Source: Flavobacterium sp. N1994 (GTDB taxonomy: Bacteria > Bacteroidota > Bacteroidia > Flavobacteriales > Flavobacteriaceae). From it: a stretch of 64,000 nucleotides of DNA. The DNA is taken from assembly GCF_025947145.1 (NCBI RefSeq), contig NZ_CP109999.1, positions 930,001 to 994,000 of the forward strand, written 5' to 3'. The translations under genes and the position numbers were made by a program. The notes below the pieces were generated by a model. That model was given only the letters and a program-made list of their open reading frames with translations. It had not been told where the DNA came from and searched no databases. Shown in pieces: positions 52,801-61,627 of the stretch (its first letter is position 1; every line of letters starts with the position of its first letter).

Positions 52801-55321
52801 TACACAAAGTTGGCGTGCTTGATGCAGCACTTACTGTTTTGTTTGTTGTAACCGTGATTATTCCAGTAGCATTTACTGTACCACAATCTCCTGTTACTGG
52901 GATGCTGTAAGCAAATGTTCCCGATGCCGTTGGTGTACCACTAATGGTAATGGTGTTACTGGCCCACGCAGCGCTTAATCCCGCTGGTAAACCAGTCGCA
53001 GTTCCAATACCTGTAGCATCTGTAGTAGTATGCGTGACTGATGTTAAAACCGAATTAATACACAAGGTTGGCGTGCTTGATGCAGCACTTACTGTTTTGT
53101 TTGGTGTAACCGTGATTGTTCCAGTAGCATTTACTGTACCACAACCTCCAGTTAATGGAATGCTGTAATTGAAAGTTCCTGATGCTGTTGGTGTACCACT
53201 AATGGTAATGGTGTTACTGGCAAATGATGCTGTAACTCCTGCTGGTAAACCTGTAGTCGTTCCAATTCCTGTGGCACCTGTAGTAGTATGTGTGATTGAT
53301 GTTAAAACCGAATTAATACACAAAGTTGGCGTGCTTGATGCAGCACTTGCTACGTTGTTTGTTGTAACCGTGATTGTTCCAGTAGCATTTACTGTACCGC
53401 AACCTCCTGTTACTGGGATGCTGTAAGCAAATGTTCCTGATGCTGTTGGAGTACCACTAATAGTAATGGTGTTATTTGCAAATGATGCTGTAATTCCTGC
53501 TGGTAAACCTGTAGCCGTTCCAATTCCCGTGGCACCTGTAGAAGTATGTGTGATTGATGTTAAAACCGAATTAATACACAAGGTTGGCGTGATTGATGCT
53601 GCACTTACTGTGTTGATTGGTGTAATTGTTATTGCACCAGAGACATTACTTGCTGCAGAGCAGCCACTAGAATTGGTTACTACAACATAATAATAGGTTG
53701 TGCCTATAATAGCAGAACTTGGGGTATAACTGTTTAAAGTAGCCCCACTAATAATTGTTCCACCTGTATTGTTAGCCGAATTATTACTATACCATTGAAA
53801 AGTATACTGAGCTGTGCTCAAACTACTTGTTAAAGCGGTAACTGTCGCATTTTGACACAAGGTTTGTGGGTTAGATCCGATATCTAAGCCATTATTACTA
53901 AATGCAAATGTTCCAGACGATGTAAAAGTATGAATGGTATACCCATTGCTCTGTGTAATAGTTCCACCAGATGCAATTGGAGCTCCAGGATATTGAATAA
54001 TAACTATTCCTGAACCACCAGCACCACTTGGTCTTCCGGAACTTCCGCCACCGCCACTTCCAGTGTTACTTACACCCGATGTAACAAAATTAGCATCAGC
54101 ACCATCTCCATTTCCACCAATTGAACTACCTCCTACTCCTTTATTTCTTCGCCCAGGAACGCCTGCGCCAGCATCTCCTCCAGATCCACCGCCACCGCCT
54201 GCAAAATAACCAGATGGCCACCCTGAACTAAAACTAACAGTCACCCCTTCACCACCATTTCCACCATAGTCACCATAACCGTTAAAATTTGGAGAGTACC
54301 CTGCATTTCCAGCACCGCCGCCGCCGCCAGCAGGGAAACCAGTACTTCCACTATAAGACCTACCACCCCCATTTCCATAATGACTGGTTTCATTGACTTG
54401 TGCTGTTTGAGTAGATGATCCTGCAGTAGCAGTAGTACCAGACAACGATATTGCTGCACCTCCACCGGAACCTCCATTTTGACCGAAGTAAGCAGAACTT
54501 ATATAATCACTCCCGCCGCCGCCGCCGCCAATGGCGGTTAGGGTTCCAAATACTGAGTTGCCTCCATTATTGCCATTTACAGCACCGATACCAGGTGACG
54601 TTACAGAAGTTCCACCATTACCAACTGTAACACTATAGGTACCGTAAGTTAAAGTATAAGCGTTTGAAAAAACAACTCCACCTGCTCCTCCACCTGCTCC
54701 TCCTAATTGTTGTCTACCTTTTGCACCACTTCCTCCACCCGCAACAACCAATACTTGACCAATTATTACACTGTTGAATTGATTTACCGTTATAGTTCCT
54801 GTAGCATTCACGCTTCCGCTACCTCCTGTTAATGCAATGCTGTAATTGAAAGTTCCTGATGCTGTTGGAGTACCACTAATGGTAATGATGTCGCTAGACC
54901 ATGTTGCAGATACTCCAGCTGGTAAACCGTTAGCTCCTGCTACTCCGTCATTGCTAATACCAGTTGCTCCTGTGGTAGTATGAGTTATAGAAGTCAAAGG
55001 TGTATTGATGCATATAGTCGGAGTAGAAGAAGCTGCTCCTACAGTATTTATTAAAATTTTTAAGGACGTACGAGCACTTGAGTGTGTTAAAATATCAAAA
55101 TTTTTAAAAGTCGGTGCTACACCAGTAACAGCGAAAGAACGCTTCATAATCCCAGCACCAGCCATTACCGCTTCATTTGACGGTGAGATAGCTCCTTTGG
55201 GAACTGAAAGGGTTGTATCAACATTTGCTCTTGTAATTTCATTGAAAGCAATAATACGAGAAGCGTGCGCCGAAATGCTCATGCCTAACATAACAATACA
55301 CAAATAAAAAACTTTTTTCAT
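49820..55321 (-). CDS. Giant T9SS-sorted glycine-rich surface protein (module 1)
   Basis: 1833 residues. Signal peptide 1-20 (SISAHA cleavage). Ig-like module (95-185), a glycine-rich region (190-480), another Ig-like module (485-570), four ~86-residue repeats (570-915; each with TLCINSVLTS.THTT.GATGIG and ITISGTPTASGTF), further Ig-like modules, then a MopE-type metal-binding motif (LDADGDHYYSGV and GGDCADGNPAINPGATEIC, about 1268-1340). The C-terminal 80 residues (YPNPFANNF...GRLIEQRQV...IYNVVV) are a type A T9SS sorting domain. It would be exported and attached at the surface. The start ATG 55321 lies 233 bp from the divergent regulator gene. Confidence 0.94.
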   Translation of the reverse strand: MKKVFYLCIVMLGMSISAHASRIIAFNEITRANVDTTLSVPKGAISPSNEAVMAGAGIMKRSFAVTGVAPTFKNFDILTHSSARTSLKILINTVGAASSTPTICINTPLTSITHTTTGATGISNDGVAGANGLPAGVSATWSSDIITISGTPTASGTFNYSIALTGGSGSVNATGTITVNQFNSVIIGQVLVVAGGGSGAKGRQQLGGAGGGAGGVVFSNAYTLTYGTYSVTVGNGGTSVTSPGIGAVNGNNGGNSVFGTLTAIGGGGGGSDYISSAYFGQNGGSGGGAAISLSGTTATAGSSTQTAQVNETSHYGNGGGRSYSGSTGFPAGGGGGAGNAGYSPNFNGYGDYGGNGGEGVTVSFSSGWPSGYFAGGGGGSGGDAGAGVPGRRNKGVGGSSIGGNGDGADANFVTSGVSNTGSGGGGSSGRPSGAGGSGIVIIQYPGAPIASGGTITQSNGYTIHTFTSSGTFAFSNNGLDIGSNPQTLCQNATVTALTSSLSTAQYTFQWYSNNSANNTGGTIISGATLNSYTPSSAIIGTTYYYVVVTNSSGCSAASNVSGAITITPINTVSAASITPTLCINSVLTSITHTSTGATGIGTATGLPAGITASFANNTITISGTPTASGTFAYSIPVTGGCGTVNATGTITVTTNNVASAASSTPTLCINSVLTSITHTTTGATGIGTTTGLPAGVTASFASNTITISGTPTASGTFNYSIPLTGGCGTVNATGTITVTPNKTVSAASSTPTLCINSVLTSVTHTTTDATGIGTATGLPAGLSAAWASNTITISGTPTASGTFAYSIPVTGDCGTVNATGIITVTTNKTVSAASSTPTLCINSVLTSITHTTTGATGIGTATGLPAGVTASFTSNTITISGTPTASGTFAYSIPVTGGCGTVNATGTIIVNDLPGVYLGSAVNTNAQTVCINQGIGTIYYQFYGTSGGSSGITGVTVSGLPSGISGTYYPSTYSPVLYITGSTNQIGTFPYTITSIGGACNAVSASGTITISPQTVAGAVTGSTTVCSGTNSTTLTLSGQTGDVIKWQSAQLGTFQNAVDINNTTTTLIVSNVTTSTYYRAVVRSGGCGIGNSDAATVTVSPPSVGGTIAGSATVCAGTNSTTLTLSGHTGAITRWESSLDNFATAGTSIANTTTSLTVTNLTTTTFYRAVVTSGACSAANSATATISTNPLPATPTISPGGATSFCAGGSVVLTATAGSSYSWSNGATSQSITVTTTGNYTVQVTNSFGCVSASSLPTTVTVTAQPLWYLDADGDHYYSGVAVPSCTSPGAGFTTSGILGGGDCADGNPAINPGATEICHNNIDDNCNGTDSEGCAPMVVNMTPSYNNTTLVSFSLAIPALGYTYPGTSNIKYRFSVKNETTGVKAPDVIQGSRYITIPAALHLYGATYIIKVSAVINDEVVPFYGNTIRVNGPTVQLITLSSASCGATLATLASTISANGGLNATGYTFRIRLTTDNGPTPTYGFSSSATRFVGANSFAGFPLQYNTSYQVAVHYTFTDPVTSLPVQSGYGTECTVLTPSIPLIGLAAPTCGSQVATMNAGITSSPAAYATGYRFRIRLTSDNGPTPTYYYTLPNASRFSSLVAFQGVTFAYNTQYSIAVEYSILTNSVTQWSGFGSECIVKTPFFPVTSLVPSQCGLTTPTSLTQQLNITPYPGFPNYKVKLDEISGEDVVNSQEIIVTYSNFRLNQFSIAQLGKNYNVSVAIKLNGVFGDYSTACDLFTAAPSRTVKLPFKASAYPNPFANNFMLDVTTSSKSVVGVKVYDMVGRLIEQRQVNASDIENTTIGDSYPSGIYNVVVSQEDSIETVRVIKR
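52690..53640 (-). repeat. Four ~255-258-bp coding repeats in giant protein 1
   Basis: The segment containing 'ttaatacacaaagttggcgtg' recurs at about 52798, 53056, 53311 and 53569, an in-frame period of about 86 residues. Copies are very similar, so length variation by recombination is possible. Confidence 0.85.
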
Positions 55322-55375
55322 TTTAATATATTTTTTAAATTTTTGGCAATGATAATACAGTACTGCAAAACATAA

Positions 55376-55417
55376 AGGTCATAAAATATAGACCTACTAT
55401 TTTTTTTAATAAATAGT
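55376..55417. promoter_or_regulatory. Two palindromes in the giant1-regulator gap
   Basis: GGTC ataaaatata GACC (55377-55394) and ACTATTT-N8-AAATAGT (55396-55417) lie in the gap between the giant gene (start 55321) and the regulator. They could be operator sites for the divergent regulator. No matching sites were found in the second module, which has direct repeats instead. Confidence 0.4.
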
Positions 55418-55554
55418 AAAAATTTACAATTTTTAGTAACAAAAAATACTACCTACATTGCTTTAATTTATATAATTTAGCACTTACTAAAAATCGCAAA
55501 TTAGAGCTTTTTTTATAAATAAAATTGCAAAGCAACCAGTAAAACCATGCCTCT

Positions 55555-56723
55555 ATGTCTGCTAACATTATAATACTTTTATCAGTTTTTTTAGGTTATA
55601 TCGTTATTTTTTTAGCCTTTAAAAATTATAAAAACAATATAATAGTAAACTCTTTTTTATTGATTATTTTTTTTATATCGAATATACCCGTTTGATGATC
55701 GATGGCATCGCAGAAATGTATAATATAGCTGATTTAAAAAAATTTTCTATAACAAGCAATAGTTATACTGTTTTATTTATACCCTGTTTTTATTTATATT
55801 TTAAATATTTAATTAACAATCATAAACATTTTATTTTTAAAGATTTATTGCATATAGTAGTGCTGTTTTTAGCAATAATAGAGCGAGAATTTTTGCTATT
55901 AGACAGTTTATTTGATTGTAAATTGAACTATTACCTTAGTCAATTTGTTGCGGTTTACGTTCTCGTTTATTTAGTAGTGATTTTTTTACTGCTTAAAAAA
56001 AATGTGTGGCATAAAAAAGCAACTTTAAGTTTTGTGAAAACCCAAAATAATTTAATTACGAAATGGACTATACTATTTTTTATTGCCATAAATGCTTTTG
56101 TATTGCGCTTCTTTCTTTTGTATTACAAAGAATATTTATTTTATGAACCTTTAATTATAGAACCTACAAAGTACCTTTGGGTAACCGCATTAGTGTGGAT
56201 TGTATTATTTTTGATAATTTTATCAAATCCACAGTTACTTTACGGTTATTCTTATTTACAGGTAGAAACCACTAAAACTAATTCCGATTTAAAAAGCAAT
56301 AATTATTGGAATATACAGTCAAAAATTAAAATAAATAATAACCAAGACCAATTGCTAAAAGAAAAAATAAGTACTAAAATTGAACCATACGTCTTTGAAT
56401 TAAACGCACTTTTATTTAACAATAGTTATTTTAGAAATCCCGATTTTTCTATTAAAGATTTAGCGCAAGTGTTAAATATTCCCAATAGTCATTTAAAATA
56501 TATTTTTAAATACCATTCTAAATTATCATTCTCAGATTATAAGAAAATATCTAGAATTCAAAATTCATTAGAATTAATCAATAACAATTATCTAACTACA
56601 AACACGCTCGAATCACTATCAAAAGAGGTAGGGTTTAGCTCATACAACCCCTTTTTTACCTGTTTTAAAGATGTTGTTGGTAAATCGCCCCATCAATACA
56701 TTTCATCCATTAATAGTGATTAA
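55555..56723 (+). pseudogene. Membrane AraC-type regulator of module 1, frameshifted
   Basis: Two overlapping frames encode one protein. ATG 55555 (MSANIIILLSVFLGY...) runs to a TGA at 55695; the rest is in the next frame to 56723. Adding one C to the CCC run at 55687-55689 joins them: SNIPRLMIDGIAE then aligns with SNAIRFFFHGIAE of the intact paralogue at 61628. The protein has several N-terminal membrane helices and a C-terminal AraC-type HTH (LAQVLNIPNSHLKYIFKYHS...; VGFSSYNPFFTCFKDVVG). Loss may be real, phase-variable or a sequencing error. It is divergent from the giant gene. Confidence 0.8.
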
Positions 56724-57244
56724 AATAATTGATAATCATTAGTAAAATCAATTCCCTATAAACGGTTTTATATAAAAATAAAATAGTTAAAAACATATAT
56801 TTATTTATGTTTTAAGAATGCAATTAACATAAGTATCTTCTCGAAATCTAGCAGCAAATTGTTCGAGACTAAATCTAAGAAGGCCACTAATTTTTCAAAT
56901 AAAACCATTAATGCCAAAACTGAAAAAGTGGTACGCTATAGCATAAGAAAAATGAACTGATTTTAGAACCAAAGAATTATTCAAGATTACTTAAGTTTCA
57001 TTCTTTTCTTTAACTTGTCATTTTTAGTGTTCGCTAGCCTGCATTTATTACAAGAGTACTTTAAATTTATATTACGGTTTTCTTTAAAAGACAAAAAAGC
57101 CCTCCAAGAACAATAAGAACAAAATAGTAAACTTCAAAAAGCAAACGAAGCCATCCTAAAACGCTTAGAAGCTTTAGAAAAAAAATAATTAAACAACCAT
57201 TAAAAAGCCCTCTAAAGAACCTTACAGAGGGCTTAGGTTGGTTT
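56724..57244. other. Gap with a decayed coding fragment and a hairpin
   Basis: No complete gene. A frame without a start at 56967-57188 reads as a hydrophobic stretch then LKDKKALQEQ, a TAA at 57114, then EQNSKLQKANEAILKRLEALEKK, like a broken membrane/coiled-coil gene. A hairpin AAGCCCTCT...AGAGGGCTT lies at 57201-57231. The rest shows nothing recognisable. Confidence 0.45.
57201..57233 (+). terminator. Hairpin AAGCCCTCT/AGAGGGCTT
   Basis: Nine-bp perfect stem with a 12-base loop and a following GGTTGGTTTT tail, downstream of the decayed fragment. A terminator on the plus strand is plausible. Confidence 0.5.
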
Positions 57245-57290
57245 TATCATAAAAAAAAGACCCTCGATTGCTCGAAGGTCTTTCTTATGT
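57245..57290 (-). terminator. Terminator copy 2 of the giant gene family
   Basis: Same hairpin and flanks as at 49763 (AAAAAAAAGACCCTCGA ttgc TCGAAGGTCTTTC on the plus strand), directly after the giant gene's stop. Confidence 0.88.
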
Positions 57291-57305
57291 ATACTAAAGA
57301 GTTAT

Positions 57306-60300
57306 TTATCTCTTAATCACTCTAACGGTTTCAATACTATCCTCTTGTGATACAACTACGTTGTAAATACCCGATGGATAACTGTCACCAATTGTAGTGT
57401 TTTCAATATCAGATGTATTTACCTGACGTTGCTCTATCAATCTTCCAACCATATCATACACTTTTATGCCTACAACTGATTTACTTGAAGTGGTAACAGC
57501 TAACATAAAGTTATTGGCAAATGGGTTTGGATAGGCCGAAGCTTTAAATGGTAATTTAACTGTTCTTGTTGGAGCAGCTGTGAACAAATCACATGCGGTT
57601 GAATAATCTCCAAACACACCATTTAATTTAATAGCTACCGATACATTATAGTTCTTACCTAACTGTGCAATTGAGAATTGATTTAATCTAAAGTTAGAAT
57701 AAGTAATCACGATTTCTTGTGAATTGGTAATAGACTCTCCACTAATTTCATCTAACTTAACTTTATAGTTAGGGAAACCTGGGTAAGGTGTAATATTCAA
57801 CTGTTGTGTTAACGAAGTCGCAGTTGACAATCCACATTGTGATGGTACTAACGAAGTCACTGGGAAGAATGGTGTTTTAACAATACATTCTGAACCAAAA
57901 CCTGACCATTGCGTTACACTGTTACTCAAGATACTATACTCAACCGCAATAGAATATTGGGTGTTGTAAGCAAACGTAACCCCTTGGAATGCTACTAATG
58001 ATGAGAATCTACTAGCATTTGGCAATGTATAGTAATACGTTGGCGTTGGGCCATTGTCACTTGTCAATCGAATACGGAAACGGTATCCTGTAGCATAAGC
58101 TGCTGGACTAGCTGTGATACCCGCATTCATTGTAGCTACTTGTGAACCACAAGTTGGTGCTGCTAAACCAATCAATGGAATCGATGGCGTTGAAACAGAA
58201 CACTCTGCTCCGTAAGCTGATTCTACTGGTAAACTTGTCAGAGGATCTATGTAACTGTATTTTACTGCTACTTGATAGCTGGTATTATACTGCAATGGGA
58301 AACCTGCAAATGAGTTAGCACCCACAAAACGAGTTGCTGATGATGAGAAACCATAGTTTGGTGTTGGTCCATTATCAGTTGTCAATCGAATACGGAAAGT
58401 ATAACCAGTAGCATTCAATCCGCCATTAGCAGAAATCGTAGAAGCTAAAGTAGCCAAAGAAGCACCACAACTAGCAGAACTCAAAGTAATTAATTGAACT
58501 GTTGGTCCAGTTACTGTTATAGTATTACCATAAAACGGAACAACTTCATCATTAATCACTGCCGATACTTTAATAGTATAGGTAGCACCATATACATGAA
58601 GTGCTGAAGGAATAGTTACATATCGTGAGGTTTGAATAATATCGGCTGAAGTAACATTTGTGGTTACATTAGTGATAGAAAAACGATATTTAATATTCGA
58701 GGTTCCTGGATAAGTATAACTTACCGCTGGAATAGCTGTAGCTAATGAGACTAAAGTAGTATTGTTATAAGAAGGGGTCATATTTACAACTACTGGTGCA
58801 CAACCTTCTGATTTTATACCATTACAATTATCATCAATATTGTTGTAGCATATTTCTGTAGCTCCTGGATTTATAGCTGAATTATCATCAGCACAATCGC
58901 CGCCACCTAATAAACCACTAGTGGTATATCCTGCTCCAGGTGAAGTACATGATGGAATTGCAACTCCAGTATAGTAATGGTCACCATCAGCATCCAAATA
59001 CCATAAGGGTTGAGCCGTTACCGTTACTGTAGTTGGCAGAGATGATGCGCTTACGCATCCAAATGAATTAGTTACCTGTACTGTATAATTTCCTGTTGTA
59101 GTAACAGTGATACTTTGTGAAGTAGCTCCATTAGACCATGAATAACTGCTGCCTGCAGTTGCTGTCAACACAACACTTCCACCTGCGCAGAACGAAGTTG
59201 CGCCTCCAGCTGATATTGTTGGTGTAGCTGGTAATGGATTGGTAGTAATTGTAGCCGAAGCACTTGTTGCAGCACATCCGTTTCCGTCTGTATAAGAATA
59301 CGTATAAGTAGTACTTGGTCCAGTGTATGGATTAGCAATACTAAACGTTCCTCCTGCTGGTGAACCAACTAATGCAATCGCTGTGCCTGCACATCCTGAT
59401 ACATTTCCAGAAGTAACTATTGGTAATGGATTGGTAGTAATTGTAGCCGAAGCACTTGTTGCAGTACATCCGTTTCCGTTTGTGTATGAATACGTATAAG
59501 TAGTGCTTGGTCCAGTGTATGGATTAGCAACACTAAACGTTCCTCCTGCTGGTGAACCAACTAATGCAATCGCTGTTCCTCCACATCCTGATACATTTCC
59601 AGCAGTAACTGTTGGTAATGAATTGGTAGTAATTGTAGCTGAAGCACTTGTTGCAGAACATCCGTTTCCGTCTGTATAAGAATACGTATAAGTAGTACTT
59701 GGTCCAGTGTATGGATTAGCAACACTAAACGTTCCTCCTGCTGGTGAACCAACTAAAGTAATCGCTGTTCCTGCACATCCTGATACATTTCCAGCAGTAA
59801 CTATTGGTAATGGATTGGGTGTAATTGTAGCCGAAGCACTTGTTGCAGAACATCCGTTTACGTCTGTGTATGAATACGTATAAGTAGTACTTGGTCCAGT
59901 GTACGGATTAGCAACACTAAACGTTCCTCCTGCTGGTGAACCAACTAATGCAATCGCTGTTCCTGTACATCCCGATACATTTCCAGCAGTAATTGTTGGC
60001 AAGGCATTAACCGTTATCGTAAAATTGGTTCCTATGCTTACATCTCCAGCTGCATTTTTTACCGTAATAGTACCTGTGTAAGTTCCCTCAGTAGTATTTG
60101 CCGGAACAGCAATACTTATTTGACCTAATGTTAATGTAGCATCAGTAACTGCCGCAAAACTATTGGCGGGCGTCCCACTCCAACTAATTCTGTAGGTTGT
60201 GGGCGCGAGTGTTGTTGCACTGTAAGCCAACGAACTATTTTGTGCGCTGGTACTTTTGCAAACTGCTGTTGCAGTTGATGAAGTGGTAATCGTCGGCCCC

Positions 60301-61190
60301 ACAGTAAAAGTACCACTGCTAGTAAAGGTATGTATTGTATAGTTACCCACCTGCGTAACAGTCCCTCCGGTTGCTCGTATAACGGAACCTAAATACCTAA
60401 CTATTACTATTCCTGAACCTCCCGCACCCGATAAGTTATTGCTTACTCCTCCATTAGTACTTCCAAAACCGCCACCGCCACCGCCAGTATTTGCAGTACC
60501 ACTAGTAGCAGTAACATCACCTTTCGAACCAGCGCCGCCCCCACCATTTCCACCAACTCCCGCAGCAGATCCATTAAAAGTTACACCGCCGCCGCCGCCG
60601 CCGCCATAAAATACAGCAACACCAGTTATGCTATTAGATACACCCACTCCACCATTTCCGCCTTTGACTCCATTGCTTGTTCCTCCTAAACCACCAACAG
60701 CTCCTGCACCGCCACCGCCACCGCCACAAATATTTGAAAAATTCTTATTATTGCCTTGGGAACCGCCACCATTATTACCCATACCTGATACCGCTGTTCC
60801 TCCTGATAATAAAGACGTGGTGGTGTTTCCACCAGCGCCACCGCCAGAACCTGCACCACCTCCACCGCCACCATCGGCATTAGGGCCATTAGCGCTGCTA
60901 CTTGATGTTGCAATTAACGATCCAAATCTGGAGCTCGCTCCCGGATTTCCAACTACTATTCCATTTGCTGTACTTACTGCAGCTCCACCTGCACCAACAG
61001 TTGTTGCTATGGCACCGGAAATTGATTGATTAGTAAAGTATTTTACTGCGCCGCCGCCGCCGCCGCCGCCAAAACCTGCTCCACCACTACCACCGCCAGA
61101 AACTACTAATACATCCACATTTAGCTGTTGCGCCGAAACTGAAAAAATCATTGAGATTAATAGAGAAAGACTTAAATAAATTCTTTTCAT
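57306..61190 (-). CDS. Giant T9SS-sorted glycine-rich surface protein (module 2)
   Basis: 1294 residues. Signal peptide 1-20 (FSVSAQ). Glycine-rich region (about 22-280) with poly-Gly tracts encoded by GGC runs. An Ig-like module (285-395) precedes four 64-residue repeats (DNA period 192 bp, 59230-59998; each with AGNVSGC.GTAI.LVGSPAGG and ANPYTGPSTTYTYSY). From about residue 660 to the end it is nearly identical to giant 1: Ig-like module, MopE-type metal motif (LDADGDHYYTGV) and type A sorting domain. Predicted to be exported by the T9SS and held on the surface. It is divergent from the 61628 regulator. Confidence 0.94.
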   Translation of the reverse strand: MKRIYLSLSLLISMIFSVSAQQLNVDVLVVSGGGSGGAGFGGGGGGGAVKYFTNQSISGAIATTVGAGGAAVSTANGIVVGNPGASSRFGSLIATSSSSANGPNADGGGGGGAGSGGGAGGNTTTSLLSGGTAVSGMGNNGGGSQGNNKNFSNICGGGGGGAGAVGGLGGTSNGVKGGNGGVGVSNSITGVAVFYGGGGGGGVTFNGSAAGVGGNGGGGAGSKGDVTATSGTANTGGGGGGFGSTNGGVSNNLSGAGGSGIVIVRYLGSVIRATGGTVTQVGNYTIHTFTSSGTFTVGPTITTSSTATAVCKSTSAQNSSLAYSATTLAPTTYRISWSGTPANSFAAVTDATLTLGQISIAVPANTTEGTYTGTITVKNAAGDVSIGTNFTITVNALPTITAGNVSGCTGTAIALVGSPAGGTFSVANPYTGPSTTYTYSYTDVNGCSATSASATITPNPLPIVTAGNVSGCAGTAITLVGSPAGGTFSVANPYTGPSTTYTYSYTDGNGCSATSASATITTNSLPTVTAGNVSGCGGTAIALVGSPAGGTFSVANPYTGPSTTYTYSYTNGNGCTATSASATITTNPLPIVTSGNVSGCAGTAIALVGSPAGGTFSIANPYTGPSTTYTYSYTDGNGCAATSASATITTNPLPATPTISAGGATSFCAGGSVVLTATAGSSYSWSNGATSQSITVTTTGNYTVQVTNSFGCVSASSLPTTVTVTAQPLWYLDADGDHYYTGVAIPSCTSPGAGYTTSGLLGGGDCADDNSAINPGATEICYNNIDDNCNGIKSEGCAPVVVNMTPSYNNTTLVSLATAIPAVSYTYPGTSNIKYRFSITNVTTNVTSADIIQTSRYVTIPSALHVYGATYTIKVSAVINDEVVPFYGNTITVTGPTVQLITLSSASCGASLATLASTISANGGLNATGYTFRIRLTTDNGPTPNYGFSSSATRFVGANSFAGFPLQYNTSYQVAVKYSYIDPLTSLPVESAYGAECSVSTPSIPLIGLAAPTCGSQVATMNAGITASPAAYATGYRFRIRLTSDNGPTPTYYYTLPNASRFSSLVAFQGVTFAYNTQYSIAVEYSILSNSVTQWSGFGSECIVKTPFFPVTSLVPSQCGLSTATSLTQQLNITPYPGFPNYKVKLDEISGESITNSQEIVITYSNFRLNQFSIAQLGKNYNVSVAIKLNGVFGDYSTACDLFTAAPTRTVKLPFKASAYPNPFANNFMLAVTTSSKSVVGIKVYDMVGRLIEQRQVNTSDIENTTIGDSYPSGIYNVVVSQEDSIETVRVIKR
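59230..59998 (-). repeat. Four 192-bp coding tandem repeats in giant protein 2
   Basis: The plus-strand text 'ggtaatggattgg' or a close variant recurs at about 59231, 59423, 59615 and 59807, an exact 192-bp period (64 codons). Copies differ in only a few positions. Confidence 0.9.
60470..61085 (-). repeat. Poly-Gly GGC/GCC microsatellites in the glycine-rich region
   Basis: Runs of GCC on the plus strand (seven copies near 61050; six near 60590; several near 60470, 60710 and 60850) encode Gly stretches. They are strikingly GC-rich against an AT-rich genome. Similar, shorter runs occur in giant 1 at 54320 and 54515. Confidence 0.8.
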
Positions 61191-61218
61191 TTTTTTTACT
61201 GTTTTTAATTTTATAGGA

Positions 61219-61226
61219 CAAAAATG
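61219..61226 (-). promoter_or_regulatory. Candidate -7 box (CATTTTTG, minus strand) for giant gene 2
   Basis: CATTTTTG resembles TAnnTTTG and lies 28 bp before the ATG at 61190. Confidence 0.35.
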
Positions 61227-61268
61227 TGAAATAATATACTGCCCGCAACAACAATTCTTTTTTTTACT

Positions 61269-61518
61269 GATTTTTGATTTACGATTCCTAGTTTTTGAGA
61301 TACTATTTTTTATTTCCCGGTTTTTGGAGTCCTAAAAATGAAGAAAACGATAGCCTATTCCTCTAAAATATTAGGACAGGCATTACACTAGTTTTAGCTA
61401 GAGAAAAATGGTTAGATTATATCAAAAAAATAATAGCCTGATGAAATTTCCAAATATCCCCTTTTTATTGTTTTACGACATTTTTTCAATTTTTTGAGAG
61501 ATTATTTCCAGTTTTTGA
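61269..61518 (+). promoter_or_regulatory. Five GTTTTTGAGAT-type repeats between giant gene 2 and its regulator
   Basis: The G of TTTTTG falls at 61276, 61297, 61326, 61496 and 61517; two pairs are exactly 21 bp apart (61276/61297 and 61496/61517). Consensus is about C-y-r-G-TTTTTGAGAT. Direct repeats two helical turns apart are the usual binding pattern of AraC-type dimers, so these are candidate operators. The 437-bp gap otherwise holds no gene. Confidence 0.55.
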
Positions 61519-61627
61519 GATGTTTTTTTTTTGAAACGGTGACAATTAATATGGTAAATTGCAGTCTTTTTTACATCCCATTTTGGGAGAATATCAAAGG
61601 TCTTTCTTCTTTAAATTATTTCGCTTT

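Noticed and set aside
60628..61029. Pro-rich plus-strand ORF of 133 residues
   Set aside because: It is the shadow of the glycine-rich region of giant protein 2 (GGC codons read backwards as Pro).
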